Made by a program: the position numbers and the translations under genes. Positions 7,480 to 15,733 of a stretch of 50,579 bases of DNA are shown in pieces. Where the stretch lies: the NCBI GenBank assembly GCA_051746665.1, contig JBNJFG010000008.1, forward strand, positions 1 through 50,579, read 5' to 3'. The notes beneath the pieces are model-generated. The model was given only the letters and a program-made list of their open reading frames with translations. It had not been told where the DNA came from and ran no database searches. How positions within the stretch are numbered: the stretch's first letter is position 1; every line of letters begins with the position of its first letter. The DNA comes from Halanaerobium sp051746665. Its GTDB lineage: Bacteria; Bacillota; Halanaerobiia; Halanaerobiales; Halanaerobiaceae.

Positions 7480-8205
7480 TTAAATATAAATAAATTCAAA
7501 ACCATATATAAATGCTATGTATAAAGTGAGAAAATAACTATAAAAAATAATTGGGGTAAACAAATTATAATCACTAATTATATAGAGATAGTTGCTGATA
7601 ATTACAGATATAAAGATAATTAAAATAAAAGCTGGATTAAATTCTAAAAAAAGAAGAGAAGCAAATAATGCACTAAAAATTATAGCTAAAAATGAAGGAA
7701 GATATAGATCAAATAATGAAAAAATTACTTTATTAAATAAAAATTGCTCAACACCTGCTGTAAAAAGTAAGGTAATAAAAGTAATTACCAGCAGAGGTAG
7801 ATCACTATAAATTACCTGAAAAAAGTTTTCTCCTAATTGAAGAGGAAAAAAACTGCTGTTAGAATCTAGTTTTAAATTAAAATTAATTAAGAGAACTCCT
7901 GCTGTTATAATAGTAGATATCGTTAATAGTGCTTTAAAATTTATTTTTTTAAATTGAAATTTAAAACCTAAGTCTGAAAAACTAAAATCATAAAGAAGAT
8001 TAAAATAAATATAGATAATAATTAAAAAAACAAAATGTGAGAGCACATTAATTGAAAAACTTAAAATTTCATTTATATATATTAACGATGCAAAATCTTT
8101 TTCACTAATATAATAACTGCTTAAAGTAATAAAATACCAGCTTACAATAATTATTAAAAAATCCTTATAATTTAAACGCTGATCAGAGAAAATATTGTCT
8201 TCCAA
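7480..8205 (-). CDS. Degenerate CPBP (CAAX protease-like) integral membrane protein
   Basis: A 241-aa, very hydrophobic protein with about seven predicted membrane segments, the only minus-strand gene here. The C-terminal half looks like a CPBP/Abi intramembrane protease domain, but the motifs are altered. The usual EExxxR reads EQFLFN (residues 153-158), and no histidine occurs where FxxxH and the third motif should be; the only histidine in the protein is H57. It is therefore probably not a protease of this type. The start is TTG 8205, well placed 7 nt from an AAGGAGGTG SD on the minus strand. Role unknown; family assignment is moderate. Confidence 0.6.
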   Translation of the reverse strand: MEDNIFSDQRLNYKDFLIIIVSWYFITLSSYYISEKDFASLIYINEILSFSINVLSHFVFLIIIYIYFNLLYDFSFSDLGFKFQFKKINFKALLTISTIITAGVLLINFNLKLDSNSSFFPLQLGENFFQVIYSDLPLLVITFITLLFTAGVEQFLFNKVIFSLFDLYLPSFLAIIFSALFASLLFLEFNPAFILIIFISVIISNYLYIISDYNLFTPIIFYSYFLTLYIAFIYGFEFIYI

Positions 8206-8339
8206 GTCATCACCTCCTTTCTAATATTTCTATTAAAAATCGAATAATCCTTTAAATTTTAATTTTTTTGAATAGATTAATAAAAATAAGCAGGGTTTGG
8301 ACAGTCTTTTGCCGAATATTTAAATAAGAGGTGATAAAA

Positions 8340-9116
8340 TTGTCCTGGAAACTTGTAACAAGTTTATTAGATATATTTATAATTGCATTCATTATTTATT
8401 ATTTATTGAATATAATTTCAGGTACTCGGGCAGTACAGTTAATTAAAGGTTTAGGATTGATTTTTATATTTGGTTTATTTGCTCAACTTTTAGAATTGAA
8501 TACTGTTAATTGGTTTTTGGATAGCTTTTTAACAATTATTATGGTTGCCTTACCAATTGTTTTTCAACCAGAATTAAGAAGAGCTCTGGAGCAAATCGGT
8601 AGAGGGGACTTTCTTAAAGATCAATTCTGGCAAAATTGGGGCCCAAAAGAAATCAACGAGATTGTGCTTTCAATGTCCGAAATGTCTGAACAACAAATTG
8701 GTGCTTTGATTGTTATTTCAAGAAAAGTGGGTTTAAAAAATTATATAGAGACAGGAATAGAATTAGATGCAGAAATTAGTAAACAGCTATTATATACTAT
8801 TTTTCAACATGAATCACCACTGCATGATGGAGCATTAATTATTGAAAATGGTAAAATTAAGGCTGCAAGCTGTTTTTTAAATCTTTCAACTCGTTCTGAT
8901 ATAAATCCTCGTCTTGGGACAAGACATAGAGCTGCAATTGGAATTACTGAAGAATCTGATTCACTTGCTCTGGTTGTATCTGAAGAAACAGGTGTTATCT
9001 CGGTTGCTGAAGATGGTCAATTGAGTCGTCATCTTGATAAAGCAGAACTGCGGGAAAAATTATCTCATAGTTTTGATAAGTCAAGAGAAAAATCTTTTAT
9101 GAGGAGGCATCTGTAA
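8340..9116 (+). CDS. cdaA: Diadenylate cyclase CdaA
   Basis: CdaA makes the second messenger cyclic di-AMP from two ATP, and it controls potassium and osmolyte uptake and wall homeostasis in Firmicutes. The 258-aa protein has three N-terminal membrane helices (about residues 5-80) and a C-terminal DAC domain with the two hallmark motifs: DGA in SPLHDGALII and RHR in GTRHRAAIG. The start is TTG 8340, 8 nt after AGAGG; the upstream GTG 8331 overlaps that SD. The cdaA-cdaR-glmM order is the classic arrangement linking c-di-AMP to peptidoglycan precursor synthesis. Confidence 0.95.
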   Translation: MSWKLVTSLLDIFIIAFIIYYLLNIISGTRAVQLIKGLGLIFIFGLFAQLLELNTVNWFLDSFLTIIMVALPIVFQPELRRALEQIGRGDFLKDQFWQNWGPKEINEIVLSMSEMSEQQIGALIVISRKVGLKNYIETGIELDAEISKQLLYTIFQHESPLHDGALIIENGKIKAASCFLNLSTRSDINPRLGTRHRAAIGITEESDSLALVVSEETGVISVAEDGQLSRHLDKAELREKLSHSFDKSREKSFMRRHL

Positions 9117-9506
9117 ATGTTTTCTCTAAGTGAAAATCAAAAAAAATTACTTTTAGCTTTTTTTATTGCTGTACTACTCTGGGGTTATGCAAGTAATCAA
9201 ACTGCAAATGTATTTAATTATGGTGAAGATCAAGCAGCATCATTTTTGATGGATATAGAAGTTAGGAACTTACCAGATGATTATCAGCTGGAGTCCATGT
9301 CTGTAGAACGAGCAGTGGTAAGAGTTGATTATGTATCTTATTTTTCTCAAGTTAAAAGAGAAAATATTAAAGCTTATGTTGATTTGCGTAATGTTGATTC
9401 AGGTGATAATATGAAAATAATTGAGGTTGAACTTCCAAGTTCTGCTAGATTAATGGGAGTTGATCCGGGTTATTTATTAGTAAATGTGACAAAGAAAGAA
9501 AATTAA
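9117..9506 (+). CDS. cdaR: CdaR-like YbbR-domain protein, short form
   Basis: CdaR is the membrane-anchored extracytoplasmic regulator of CdaA. This copy has only 129 aa: an N-terminal signal-anchor helix (residues 9-26, KKLLLAFFIAVLLWGYAS) followed by one YbbR-like beta domain (about 38-125). Homologues in bacilli usually carry several YbbR repeats and exceed 400 aa, so this one is strongly reduced. No frameshifted remainder is seen in the 30 nt before glmM, so it appears to be naturally short. ATG 9117 directly follows the cdaA stop. Assignment rests on position, anchor helix and domain pattern. Confidence 0.8.
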   Translation: MFSLSENQKKLLLAFFIAVLLWGYASNQTANVFNYGEDQAASFLMDIEVRNLPDDYQLESMSVERAVVRVDYVSYFSQVKRENIKAYVDLRNVDSGDNMKIIEVELPSSARLMGVDPGYLLVNVTKKEN

Positions 9507-9536
9507 ATTAAGTATAAATAAACCGAGGTGGATAAT

Positions 9537-10889
9537 TTGAAAAAGAAGTTGTTTGGGACTGATGGAGTACGTGGGGTAGCTAATCATGAATTAAAAGGTG
9601 AGTTAGCTTTTAAACTGGGAAGAATTGGGGGTTATTTTTTAAGTAAAAATTCTGAACAGGAAAGACCGGTAGTCATAATTGGTAAAGACACTAGACTTTC
9701 TGGAGATATGCTGGAGGCTGCTTTAATGGCCGGATTAACTTCAGTTGGGATAGATGTTTATAGATTGGGGATTATTCCGACCCCAGGCGTATGTTACTTA
9801 AGTAGAACCAAAAATGTGGTCGGAGGAATTATGATTTCTGCATCTCATAATCCAACTGCTGATAATGGAATCAAATTTTTTGATAAAAATGGCATTAAAC
9901 TTAGTGATCAGGATGAGTTAGAAATAGAGGAGTTAATCTTTAATAATTCTTCTGAAGACCTGCCATATCCGACAGATAATGAAATTGGCTTAGTTGATGA
10001 AAAATATGACTGGATAGATGAATATATTAACTTTGTTATAGATATTTTTGAGCAGAAGTTAACAGGCTTAAAAGTGGTTATTGATTGTGCAAATGGGGCA
10101 GCTTATCAGGCTTCACCTTCAGTTTTTAAAGCTTTAGGAGCTGAAATTGTTGTAATTAATGATCATCCTAATGGTGAAGAAATCAATGTTAATTGTGGTT
10201 CAACAGCTCCAGAGCTGGCAGCGGAAAAAGTTATTGAAGTTGGAGCAGATCTTGGTATTGCACATGATGGAGATGCTGATAGAGTTATTTTAATTGATGA
10301 AAAAGGTGAAATTGTAGAAGGTGACAATATAATGGCTGTTGCTGCTAGATCTATGATTAAAGAAAATAAATTAAAAAATAAAACTGTTGTTACAACAAAA
10401 TACAGCAACCTTGGTTTAAAAGAAAGTTTAGCTGAAGTTGGGGCTGAACTAGTAATTACCAAAAATGGTGATCGTTATGTTTTAGCTGAAATGATTAAAA
10501 ATGATTATAAATTAGGTGGAGAAAAATCAGGACATATTATTTTTAGTGAATACAATACAACAGGTGATGGTATTTTAACTGCAGCTAAAATTGCATCTAT
10601 AATTAAAAAAGAGAATAAATCACTGTCTGAATTAAAAAAAATAATGAGTTACTGGCCTCAAATTCTGGCTAATGTAGAGGTAACTCAAAAAGATGGATGG
10701 GAGACCAATAATATAATTGCAGCTGAAATTAAAGCAGCTGAAACTGAAATAAGCAAAGCTGGAAGAGTTTTTGTAAGAGCTTCGGGGACAGAACCATTAA
10801 TTAGAGTTATGTTAGAAGGAAAGGATAAAGAACTTTTGCATAAATGGGAAGAAAAGTTAACTAAAGTAATTAAGTCTGAGTTAAATTAA
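9537..10889 (+). CDS. glmM: Phosphoglucosamine mutase GlmM
   Basis: GlmM converts glucosamine-6-phosphate to glucosamine-1-phosphate for UDP-GlcNAc synthesis. The 450-aa protein has the start motif LFGTDGVRG, the phosphoserine loop ISASHNP (active serine S103), the Mg-binding DGDADR loop and the C-terminal phosphate-binding RASGTEPLIRVM. The preferred start is TTG 9537, 5-6 nt after GAGGTGG; an in-frame GTG 9528 is inside that SD. It forms the end of the cdaA-cdaR-glmM unit and acts right after GlmS, which is encoded next behind a ribozyme. Confidence 0.96.
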   Translation: MKKKLFGTDGVRGVANHELKGELAFKLGRIGGYFLSKNSEQERPVVIIGKDTRLSGDMLEAALMAGLTSVGIDVYRLGIIPTPGVCYLSRTKNVVGGIMISASHNPTADNGIKFFDKNGIKLSDQDELEIEELIFNNSSEDLPYPTDNEIGLVDEKYDWIDEYINFVIDIFEQKLTGLKVVIDCANGAAYQASPSVFKALGAEIVVINDHPNGEEINVNCGSTAPELAAEKVIEVGADLGIAHDGDADRVILIDEKGEIVEGDNIMAVAARSMIKENKLKNKTVVTTKYSNLGLKESLAEVGAELVITKNGDRYVLAEMIKNDYKLGGEKSGHIIFSEYNTTGDGILTAAKIASIIKKENKSLSELKKIMSYWPQILANVEVTQKDGWETNNIIAAEIKAAETEISKAGRVFVRASGTEPLIRVMLEGKDKELLHKWEEKLTKVIKSELN

Positions 10890-11027
10890 TGGCTTTAATA
10901 ATTTGCTATTATTAGTAATTTATAATAAACTTAAAGCTGTGTTTAATTAATTTTTGCTGTAAAGAAATAAAATTTTTTCATGTAAGACTAAAAAATCAAG
11001 GAGGTGATGATAAAATAAGATGCTAAA
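10890..11027 (+). promoter_or_regulatory. Leader region upstream of the glmS ribozyme, with a consensus SD and 11-codon ORF
   Basis: A TATAAT occurs at 10921-10926, but without a good -35 (only TTGCTA 12 nt upstream), so the promoter position is uncertain. AAGGAGGTGATGA (10998-11010) is a near-perfect anti-16S match placed just before the ribozyme. ATG 11020 opens an 11-codon frame (to 11055) reading MLKAPEPDCSG that spans the cleavage site; spacing from GGAGG is a long 15 nt. Whether it is translated cannot be told. Confidence 0.4.
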
Positions 11028-11187
11028 AGCGCCAGAACCTGATTGCAGCGGGTAATTTAATCAGGTGGACGAGGAAGAAGGTTATCGAATTTTCGGCGGA
11101 TGCCTTCAGGCAGGAGCTGTTTTGCCTTAAGTTTATTTCTCAAAATCAGTGGGTAATTGCTGAGACAAAGGAAATAAATAACAGCTG
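11028..11187 (+). ncRNA. glmS ribozyme: glmS ribozyme (glucosamine-6-phosphate-activated self-cleaving RNA)
   Basis: The conserved core is readable: AGCGCCAGAAC at the cleavage site (predicted cut between A11028 and G11029), GTGGACGAGG, GGTTATCGA and TTTTCGGCGGATGCC (11091-11105 region). The 3' part pairs AGCTGTT with AACAGCT (ending at 11186) and TTTATTTC with GAAATAAA for the peripheral stems. Glucosamine-6-phosphate acts as the cofactor for cleavage, which destabilises the mRNA and lowers GlmS. It ends about 40 nt before glmS, the expected position. Confidence 0.96.
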
Positions 11188-11227
11188 ACAATTGAATATA
11201 AAATAAAAACGGAGGTTAAGATAATAT

Positions 11228-13057
11228 ATGTGTGGAATTGTTGGTTATATTGGAGAAAAAAAAGCAGCCCCGATACTGCTTTCTGGATTAAAAAAATTGG
11301 AATACAGAGGCTATGATTCAGCGGGTATTGCAATTCAGGAAAAAGAGGCTGTTAAAATTGTAAAAAAAGAAGGTAAATTAGATAAATTAAAGGCAAGTGC
11401 AAAATCAGAAACTTTCTATGGTGTAACAGGGATTGGGCATACTAGATGGGCGACTCATGGTAAACCATCTGATAGTAACTCACATCCACATACTGATTCT
11501 TTTTCTGAAATTGTAATTGTGCATAATGGTATTATTGAAAACTTTAGAGAATTAAAAGAAGAACTAATAAAAAAAGGTCATCAATTTAAATCTGAAACTG
11601 ATACGGAAGTTGTTGCTCATTTAATTTCAACCTATTATTCTGATGACTTAAAAGCAGCAGTTAATAAAGCTGTAAAAAGACTCGAAGGATCTTTTGCGCT
11701 GGCTGTAATGTCAGATAAAGAAAAAGATCGAATTATTGCTGTTCGTAAAGATAGTCCACTAATTATCGGATTAGGTGAAAATGAGAATTATTTAGCTTCT
11801 GATATTCCGGCATATCTTGAGCATACAGATAACTTTTATATCCTGGAAGATGGAGAAATCGCCGACATTAGAAAAGATGAAGTTAATATCTATACTTTTA
11901 ATGGTGATTTGATAGCTAATAAAAATAAGACAAAAATTAACTGGGATGCAGAGATGGCTGAAAAACAGGGTTATGAGCATTTTATGTTAAAAGAAATTCA
12001 TGAGCAGCCGGAATCATTAAAAAGATTACTTGAAGATAATTTAAAAGAAGGAAAGATTGACTTAACTGCTAGCGGCCTTACTAAAAATTGGTTAGATAAT
12101 TACGATAAAATTCATATTGTTGCCTGTGGTACAGCTTATCATTCTGGAGCACTGGCTAAATATTTACTTGAAGATAAATTAAGAATTCCAGTTGAGGTAG
12201 AGGTTGCAAGTGAATATCGTTATCGAAACCCAATTGTTAATGACAGGACCTTAATGATCGTTGTCAGTCAATCAGGAGAAACAGCAGATACTCTTGCTGC
12301 TTTAAGATTAGCTAGAAGTAAAGGAGCATCAGTGCTCGCTCTAACTAATTCCAGAGACAGCAGTATTGCTAGAGAATCTGATATGGTAATTTATCTAAAA
12401 GCTGGCCCGGAAATTGCTGTTGCTTCAACTAAAGCTTATACTAATATGGTAGCAGCTTTTTATATTTTATTGATTGATGGTATGAGACAGCGTGTTGATA
12501 TTAGTGATGAAGTTGTACTCGAATATACTTCTGACTTAATTAAACTGCCAGAGATGATAAGAAAACTGAGTCAGCAGAGCAAAGAACAAATTAAAAGTAT
12601 AGCCAATAAATATGCTCAGAAAGAAAATATTTTCTTTATTGGTCGTAATACTGATTATACCTTAGCATTAGAGGGAGCTTTAAAATTAAAAGAAATTTCA
12701 TATATTCATGCAGAAGCTTATCCTGCAGGAGAATTAAAACACGGTACTCTTGCTCTAATCGAAGAAAATGTGCCGGTAGTTGCCCTTGGCAGTAGAGCCA
12801 ATATTTTTGCAAAACTTTTCAGTAATTTAAAAGAAGTTAAGGCCAGAGGTGCTGAGACTCTCTTAATTACCGAAGAAAATCAAAAATTTGAAGCTGATAG
12901 TGTAGATCATTTAATAGAACTACCAGTTTTAAATCGTGATTTTGCAGGTTTGCTTGCAATTATACCTTTACAGCTTTTAGCATATTATACCGCTTTAAAC
13001 TGTGGTGAAGATATTGATCAACCAAGAAATCTTGCTAAAAGTGTAACAGTAGAATAA
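11228..13057 (+). CDS. glmS: Glutamine-fructose-6-phosphate aminotransferase (isomerizing)
   Basis: GlmS makes glucosamine-6-phosphate from fructose-6-phosphate and glutamine, the first committed step to UDP-GlcNAc. The 609-aa protein has the N-terminal nucleophile after Met (MCGIVGYIG, C2), the class II amidotransferase motifs RWATHGKPS and HNGIIENF, two SIS domains with ACGTAYHSG and VVSQSGETADT, and the C-terminal tail DQPRNLAKSVTVE. ATG 11228 follows CGGAGG at a longish 12-nt distance. Expression is controlled by the upstream ribozyme. A strong terminator follows. Confidence 0.98.
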   Translation: MCGIVGYIGEKKAAPILLSGLKKLEYRGYDSAGIAIQEKEAVKIVKKEGKLDKLKASAKSETFYGVTGIGHTRWATHGKPSDSNSHPHTDSFSEIVIVHNGIIENFRELKEELIKKGHQFKSETDTEVVAHLISTYYSDDLKAAVNKAVKRLEGSFALAVMSDKEKDRIIAVRKDSPLIIGLGENENYLASDIPAYLEHTDNFYILEDGEIADIRKDEVNIYTFNGDLIANKNKTKINWDAEMAEKQGYEHFMLKEIHEQPESLKRLLEDNLKEGKIDLTASGLTKNWLDNYDKIHIVACGTAYHSGALAKYLLEDKLRIPVEVEVASEYRYRNPIVNDRTLMIVVSQSGETADTLAALRLARSKGASVLALTNSRDSSIARESDMVIYLKAGPEIAVASTKAYTNMVAAFYILLIDGMRQRVDISDEVVLEYTSDLIKLPEMIRKLSQQSKEQIKSIANKYAQKENIFFIGRNTDYTLALEGALKLKEISYIHAEAYPAGELKHGTLALIEENVPVVALGSRANIFAKLFSNLKEVKARGAETLLITEENQKFEADSVDHLIELPVLNRDFAGLLAIIPLQLLAYYTALNCGEDIDQPRNLAKSVTVE

Positions 13058-13085
13058 AGCTTAACAATTTGAATATCTTAGATTA

Positions 13086-13116
13086 AACCGAGCCTTTTAT
13101 TAGGCTCGGTTTTTTG
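13086..13116 (+). terminator. Rho-independent terminator after glmS
   Basis: AACCGAGCC (13086-13094) pairs with GGCTCGGTT (13103-13111), 8-nt loop, followed by a T-run. The T-run overlaps the -35 box of the next promoter. Confidence 0.93.
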
Positions 13117-13142
13117 CATTTAGGCAATAATTTTAATATAAT
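13114..13142 (+). promoter_or_regulatory. SigA-type promoter for acpS-nnr-dcd
   Basis: TTGCAT (13114-13119), exactly 17 nt, TATAAT (13137-13142). The predicted start is near 13149, about 45 nt upstream of acpS. The -35 box is nested in the terminator T-tract of glmS, a compact arrangement. Confidence 0.75.
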
Positions 13143-13193
13143 TATAAAGTAGAACAAATTAAAGATTATTAGGAAGTAGTAGAAAGGAAAAAT

Positions 13194-13574
13194 ATGATAA
13201 TTGGAACTGGAGTAGATATAGTTCAAAATAAAAGAATTGAAAGATTAATAAATGAGTATGGGGAACATTTTTTAAAAAAAATTTATACGGAAATAGAAAT
13301 TGAATATTGTCAGGCTAAAAAAAACTCTATTGCATCTTTTGCTGCTCGTTTTGCAGCTAAAGAAGCTGTTTTGAAAGCTTTAGGGACAGGGATGAGAAAT
13401 AATAGCTGGCAGGAAATTGAAATTGCAAATAATGAGCTTGGTAAGCCTGAAGTTTTATTATTTAATAAAACGGCACAAAAGGCTGAAGAGCTTAAAGTGA
13501 CTTCTATTTTTATTTCTATTTCTCATGAAAAAGAGTATAGTATTGCTCAGATCATTATGGAAGGAGAAAAATAA
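13194..13574 (+). CDS. acpS: Holo-[acyl-carrier-protein] synthase
   Basis: AcpS transfers the 4'-phosphopantetheine arm from CoA to acyl carrier protein. The 126-aa protein has the group I motif GTGVDIVQNKRIERL with the Mg-binding aspartate (D8) and the second motif FAARFAAKEAVLKALGTG with the catalytic-site glutamate (in KEAV), then SISHEKEYSIA. ATG 13194 follows AGAAAGG. The stop directly abuts nnr, and the acpS-nnr pair is common in Firmicutes. Confidence 0.95.
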   Translation: MIIGTGVDIVQNKRIERLINEYGEHFLKKIYTEIEIEYCQAKKNSIASFAARFAAKEAVLKALGTGMRNNSWQEIEIANNELGKPEVLLFNKTAQKAEELKVTSIFISISHEKEYSIAQIIMEGEK

Positions 13575-15137
13575 ATGGAAGTTTTAACTCCAGCAATGAT
13601 GACAAAATGTGATCAAGAAACAATAGAATCTGGTTATCCGGAAATTTTATTAATGGAGGCTGCTGCCTCTGGTACAGCAAATTTAGCATTAGAAATTATA
13701 GAAGAAAAAGTATATTTTAAAGAAAAAAAAGCAGTAAAAATTAGTGTATTAGTAGGTAAAGGTAATAATGGTGGAGATGGATTGGCTGCGGCTCGTATTT
13801 TAAAAAATTTGGGCTATCAAACTCAAATAATCTTGAGTTCAGACAAAGATGAATTAAAAGGAGTTAATGAAAAGAATTTTGAACTTGCAGCTCTGAATAA
13901 AGTTAAATATTATCAATTTGAAGATTTAAAAGAAATAGAATTTTTGAATATAATTAGTGAGAGTGACTTAATTATAGATTCTCTTTTAGGAACAGGAATT
14001 ACTGGTGAGCTCAGAGGAAATATAAAAAAAATAATTAATTTGATTAATCAAAAATTGACTGAGCAACCATTGACTCTTGCAGTAGATATTCCTTCAGGAA
14101 TTATAGGGAAAACAGGAAGTACTGCAGGTGATGCTTTAAAAGCTGATTATACTGCGACGATGGCTGCTTATAAAAGAGGATTACTTTTATATCCAGGCAG
14201 AGATTTTGCGGGAAATATTAAGGTTATAAATATTGGGATTCAGGAAGAAACTATTAAAAATAATGGTGATGGTTTGAAAGTTTTTAATGATCAAGAAGCA
14301 GAAAAGTTAATGCCTAAAAGAAAAAATTATGGTCATAAAGGTGATTTTGGTAAAATAGCTGTTTTGGCAGGCTCTAAAGGAATGACAGGTGCACCTCTTT
14401 TAACAACTAAAGCTGCTTTAAAGAGCGGTTCAGGACTAGTTTATTTATTAATTGCAGAGGAAATTGAAGCTCTTACTACAAGCCAATTAGATGAATTAGT
14501 AGGTATTTCGCTTCCTTCAAAAAATGGGATAATTGCTGAAAGTTCATTTGAGAAGATTAAGCAATTTTCAAAAAAAGTTGATTTATTGGCTGTTGGGCCC
14601 GGCTTAGGAACAACATCATCAGTGCAGAGCACAATTAAGAATATTTTAGAAAAACTAAATATTCCTCTGATTATGGATGCAGATGCTATCAATTCAATTA
14701 ATGATTTAGATCTATTAAAAAATTATTCAGGAGAACTCATATTAACTCCTCATCCGGGAGAAATGTCCAGATTAACAGGACTAACTATTAAAGAAATTAA
14801 TGATGATCGAATTAAAATTGCAAGAGATTTTGCTAAAGAAAATAAGCTCACCTTAATTTTAAAGGGTGCTGCAACGATTACTGCTGCTTCAGATGGAAGA
14901 ACATATATTAACAGCAGCGGCTCTAATGGAATGGCAACAGCAGGCAGTGGTGATGTACTAACAGGTATAGTATCCTCTCTAAAAGCACAAAATATGAAAA
15001 GTTTTGAAGCTGCAGCTTTAGCAGTATATATTCATGGTAAAGCAGGAGAATATGCTGCAGAAGCAGAGAGTGATTTTTCCTTAATTGCAGGTGATATTAT
15101 TAAAAATCTAGCAAGAGTTTGGAAAGAATTTAATTAA
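13575..15137 (+). CDS. nnr: Bifunctional NAD(P)H-hydrate epimerase / ADP-dependent dehydratase
   Basis: This enzyme repairs damaged NADHX and NADPHX. The 520-aa fusion has an N-terminal YjeF_N epimerase domain (about 1-215) with VGKGNNGGDGLAAAR and the DSLLGTGITGELRG loop. A C-terminal ribokinase-like dehydratase domain (about 230-520) follows, with KGDFGKIAVLAGSKGMTGAP, AVGPGLG, LTPHPGEMSRL and the NGMATAGSGDVLTG anion-binding motif. ATG 13575 begins on the base after the acpS stop. It is probably cotranscribed with acpS and dcd. Confidence 0.95.
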   Translation: MEVLTPAMMTKCDQETIESGYPEILLMEAAASGTANLALEIIEEKVYFKEKKAVKISVLVGKGNNGGDGLAAARILKNLGYQTQIILSSDKDELKGVNEKNFELAALNKVKYYQFEDLKEIEFLNIISESDLIIDSLLGTGITGELRGNIKKIINLINQKLTEQPLTLAVDIPSGIIGKTGSTAGDALKADYTATMAAYKRGLLLYPGRDFAGNIKVINIGIQEETIKNNGDGLKVFNDQEAEKLMPKRKNYGHKGDFGKIAVLAGSKGMTGAPLLTTKAALKSGSGLVYLLIAEEIEALTTSQLDELVGISLPSKNGIIAESSFEKIKQFSKKVDLLAVGPGLGTTSSVQSTIKNILEKLNIPLIMDADAINSINDLDLLKNYSGELILTPHPGEMSRLTGLTIKEINDDRIKIARDFAKENKLTLILKGAATITAASDGRTYINSSGSNGMATAGSGDVLTGIVSSLKAQNMKSFEAAALAVYIHGKAGEYAAEAESDFSLIAGDIIKNLARVWKEFN

Positions 15138-15174
15138 ATTTTATATACAATAAAATAATTTGAAGGAGCAAACA

Positions 15175-15717
15175 ATGATATTATCAGATAATACAATTAA
15201 AAAGATGTTAGCAAATAAAGAACTTATAATAGATCCTATAGACGATTTGCAAATTCAACCGGCTTCAGTTGATATGAGACTTGGTGATGATTTTTTAAAG
15301 GTAGATGAGAATTCTTTACCTTTTATGACTTTAAATGATCAGGTTAACTACGAAGAGGTAAGGGGTTCTGAAATTATTATTCCTCCTCACTCATTTTTGC
15401 TGGCTACAACAAAAGAATATATTAAGCTGCCAGATAATTTAACTGCTTTTGTAGAGGGGAGAAGCTCTATTGGTAGGATGGGACTTTTTATACAGAATGC
15501 TGGCTGGGTTGATCCAGGTTTTGAAGGACAAATAACCTTAGAGTTATATAATGCAAATAGATTACCAATTAAATTAGAATCAGATCGTAGAATCTGTCAG
15601 CTTGTATTTGCCTCAATGGATAATGAAGCAGACAATCCTTATTGTGGAAAATATCAAGGACAAAAAAATACAGTAGGTACCAGGGTATTTAAAGATCCAG
15701 AAAATAAAAAAAGATAG
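15175..15717 (+). CDS. dcd: dCTP deaminase family protein
   Basis: This family deaminates dCTP to dUTP (some members also hydrolyse dUTP) to feed dTMP synthesis. The 180-aa protein shows PASVDMRLGDDF, the ligand-binding VEGRSSIGRMGLF motif and the catalytic-glutamate segment WVDPGFEGQITLEL, ending with YCGKYQGQ. TTG 15160 is in frame but overlaps the AAGGAG SD; ATG 15175 is the better start. Whether it is mono- or bifunctional (Dcd-Dut) is not decidable here. It sits 16 nt before the helicase gene. Confidence 0.9.
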   Translation: MILSDNTIKKMLANKELIIDPIDDLQIQPASVDMRLGDDFLKVDENSLPFMTLNDQVNYEEVRGSEIIIPPHSFLLATTKEYIKLPDNLTAFVEGRSSIGRMGLFIQNAGWVDPGFEGQITLELYNANRLPIKLESDRRICQLVFASMDNEADNPYCGKYQGQKNTVGTRVFKDPENKKR

Positions 15718-15733
15718 AACTGGAGGTGTCATT

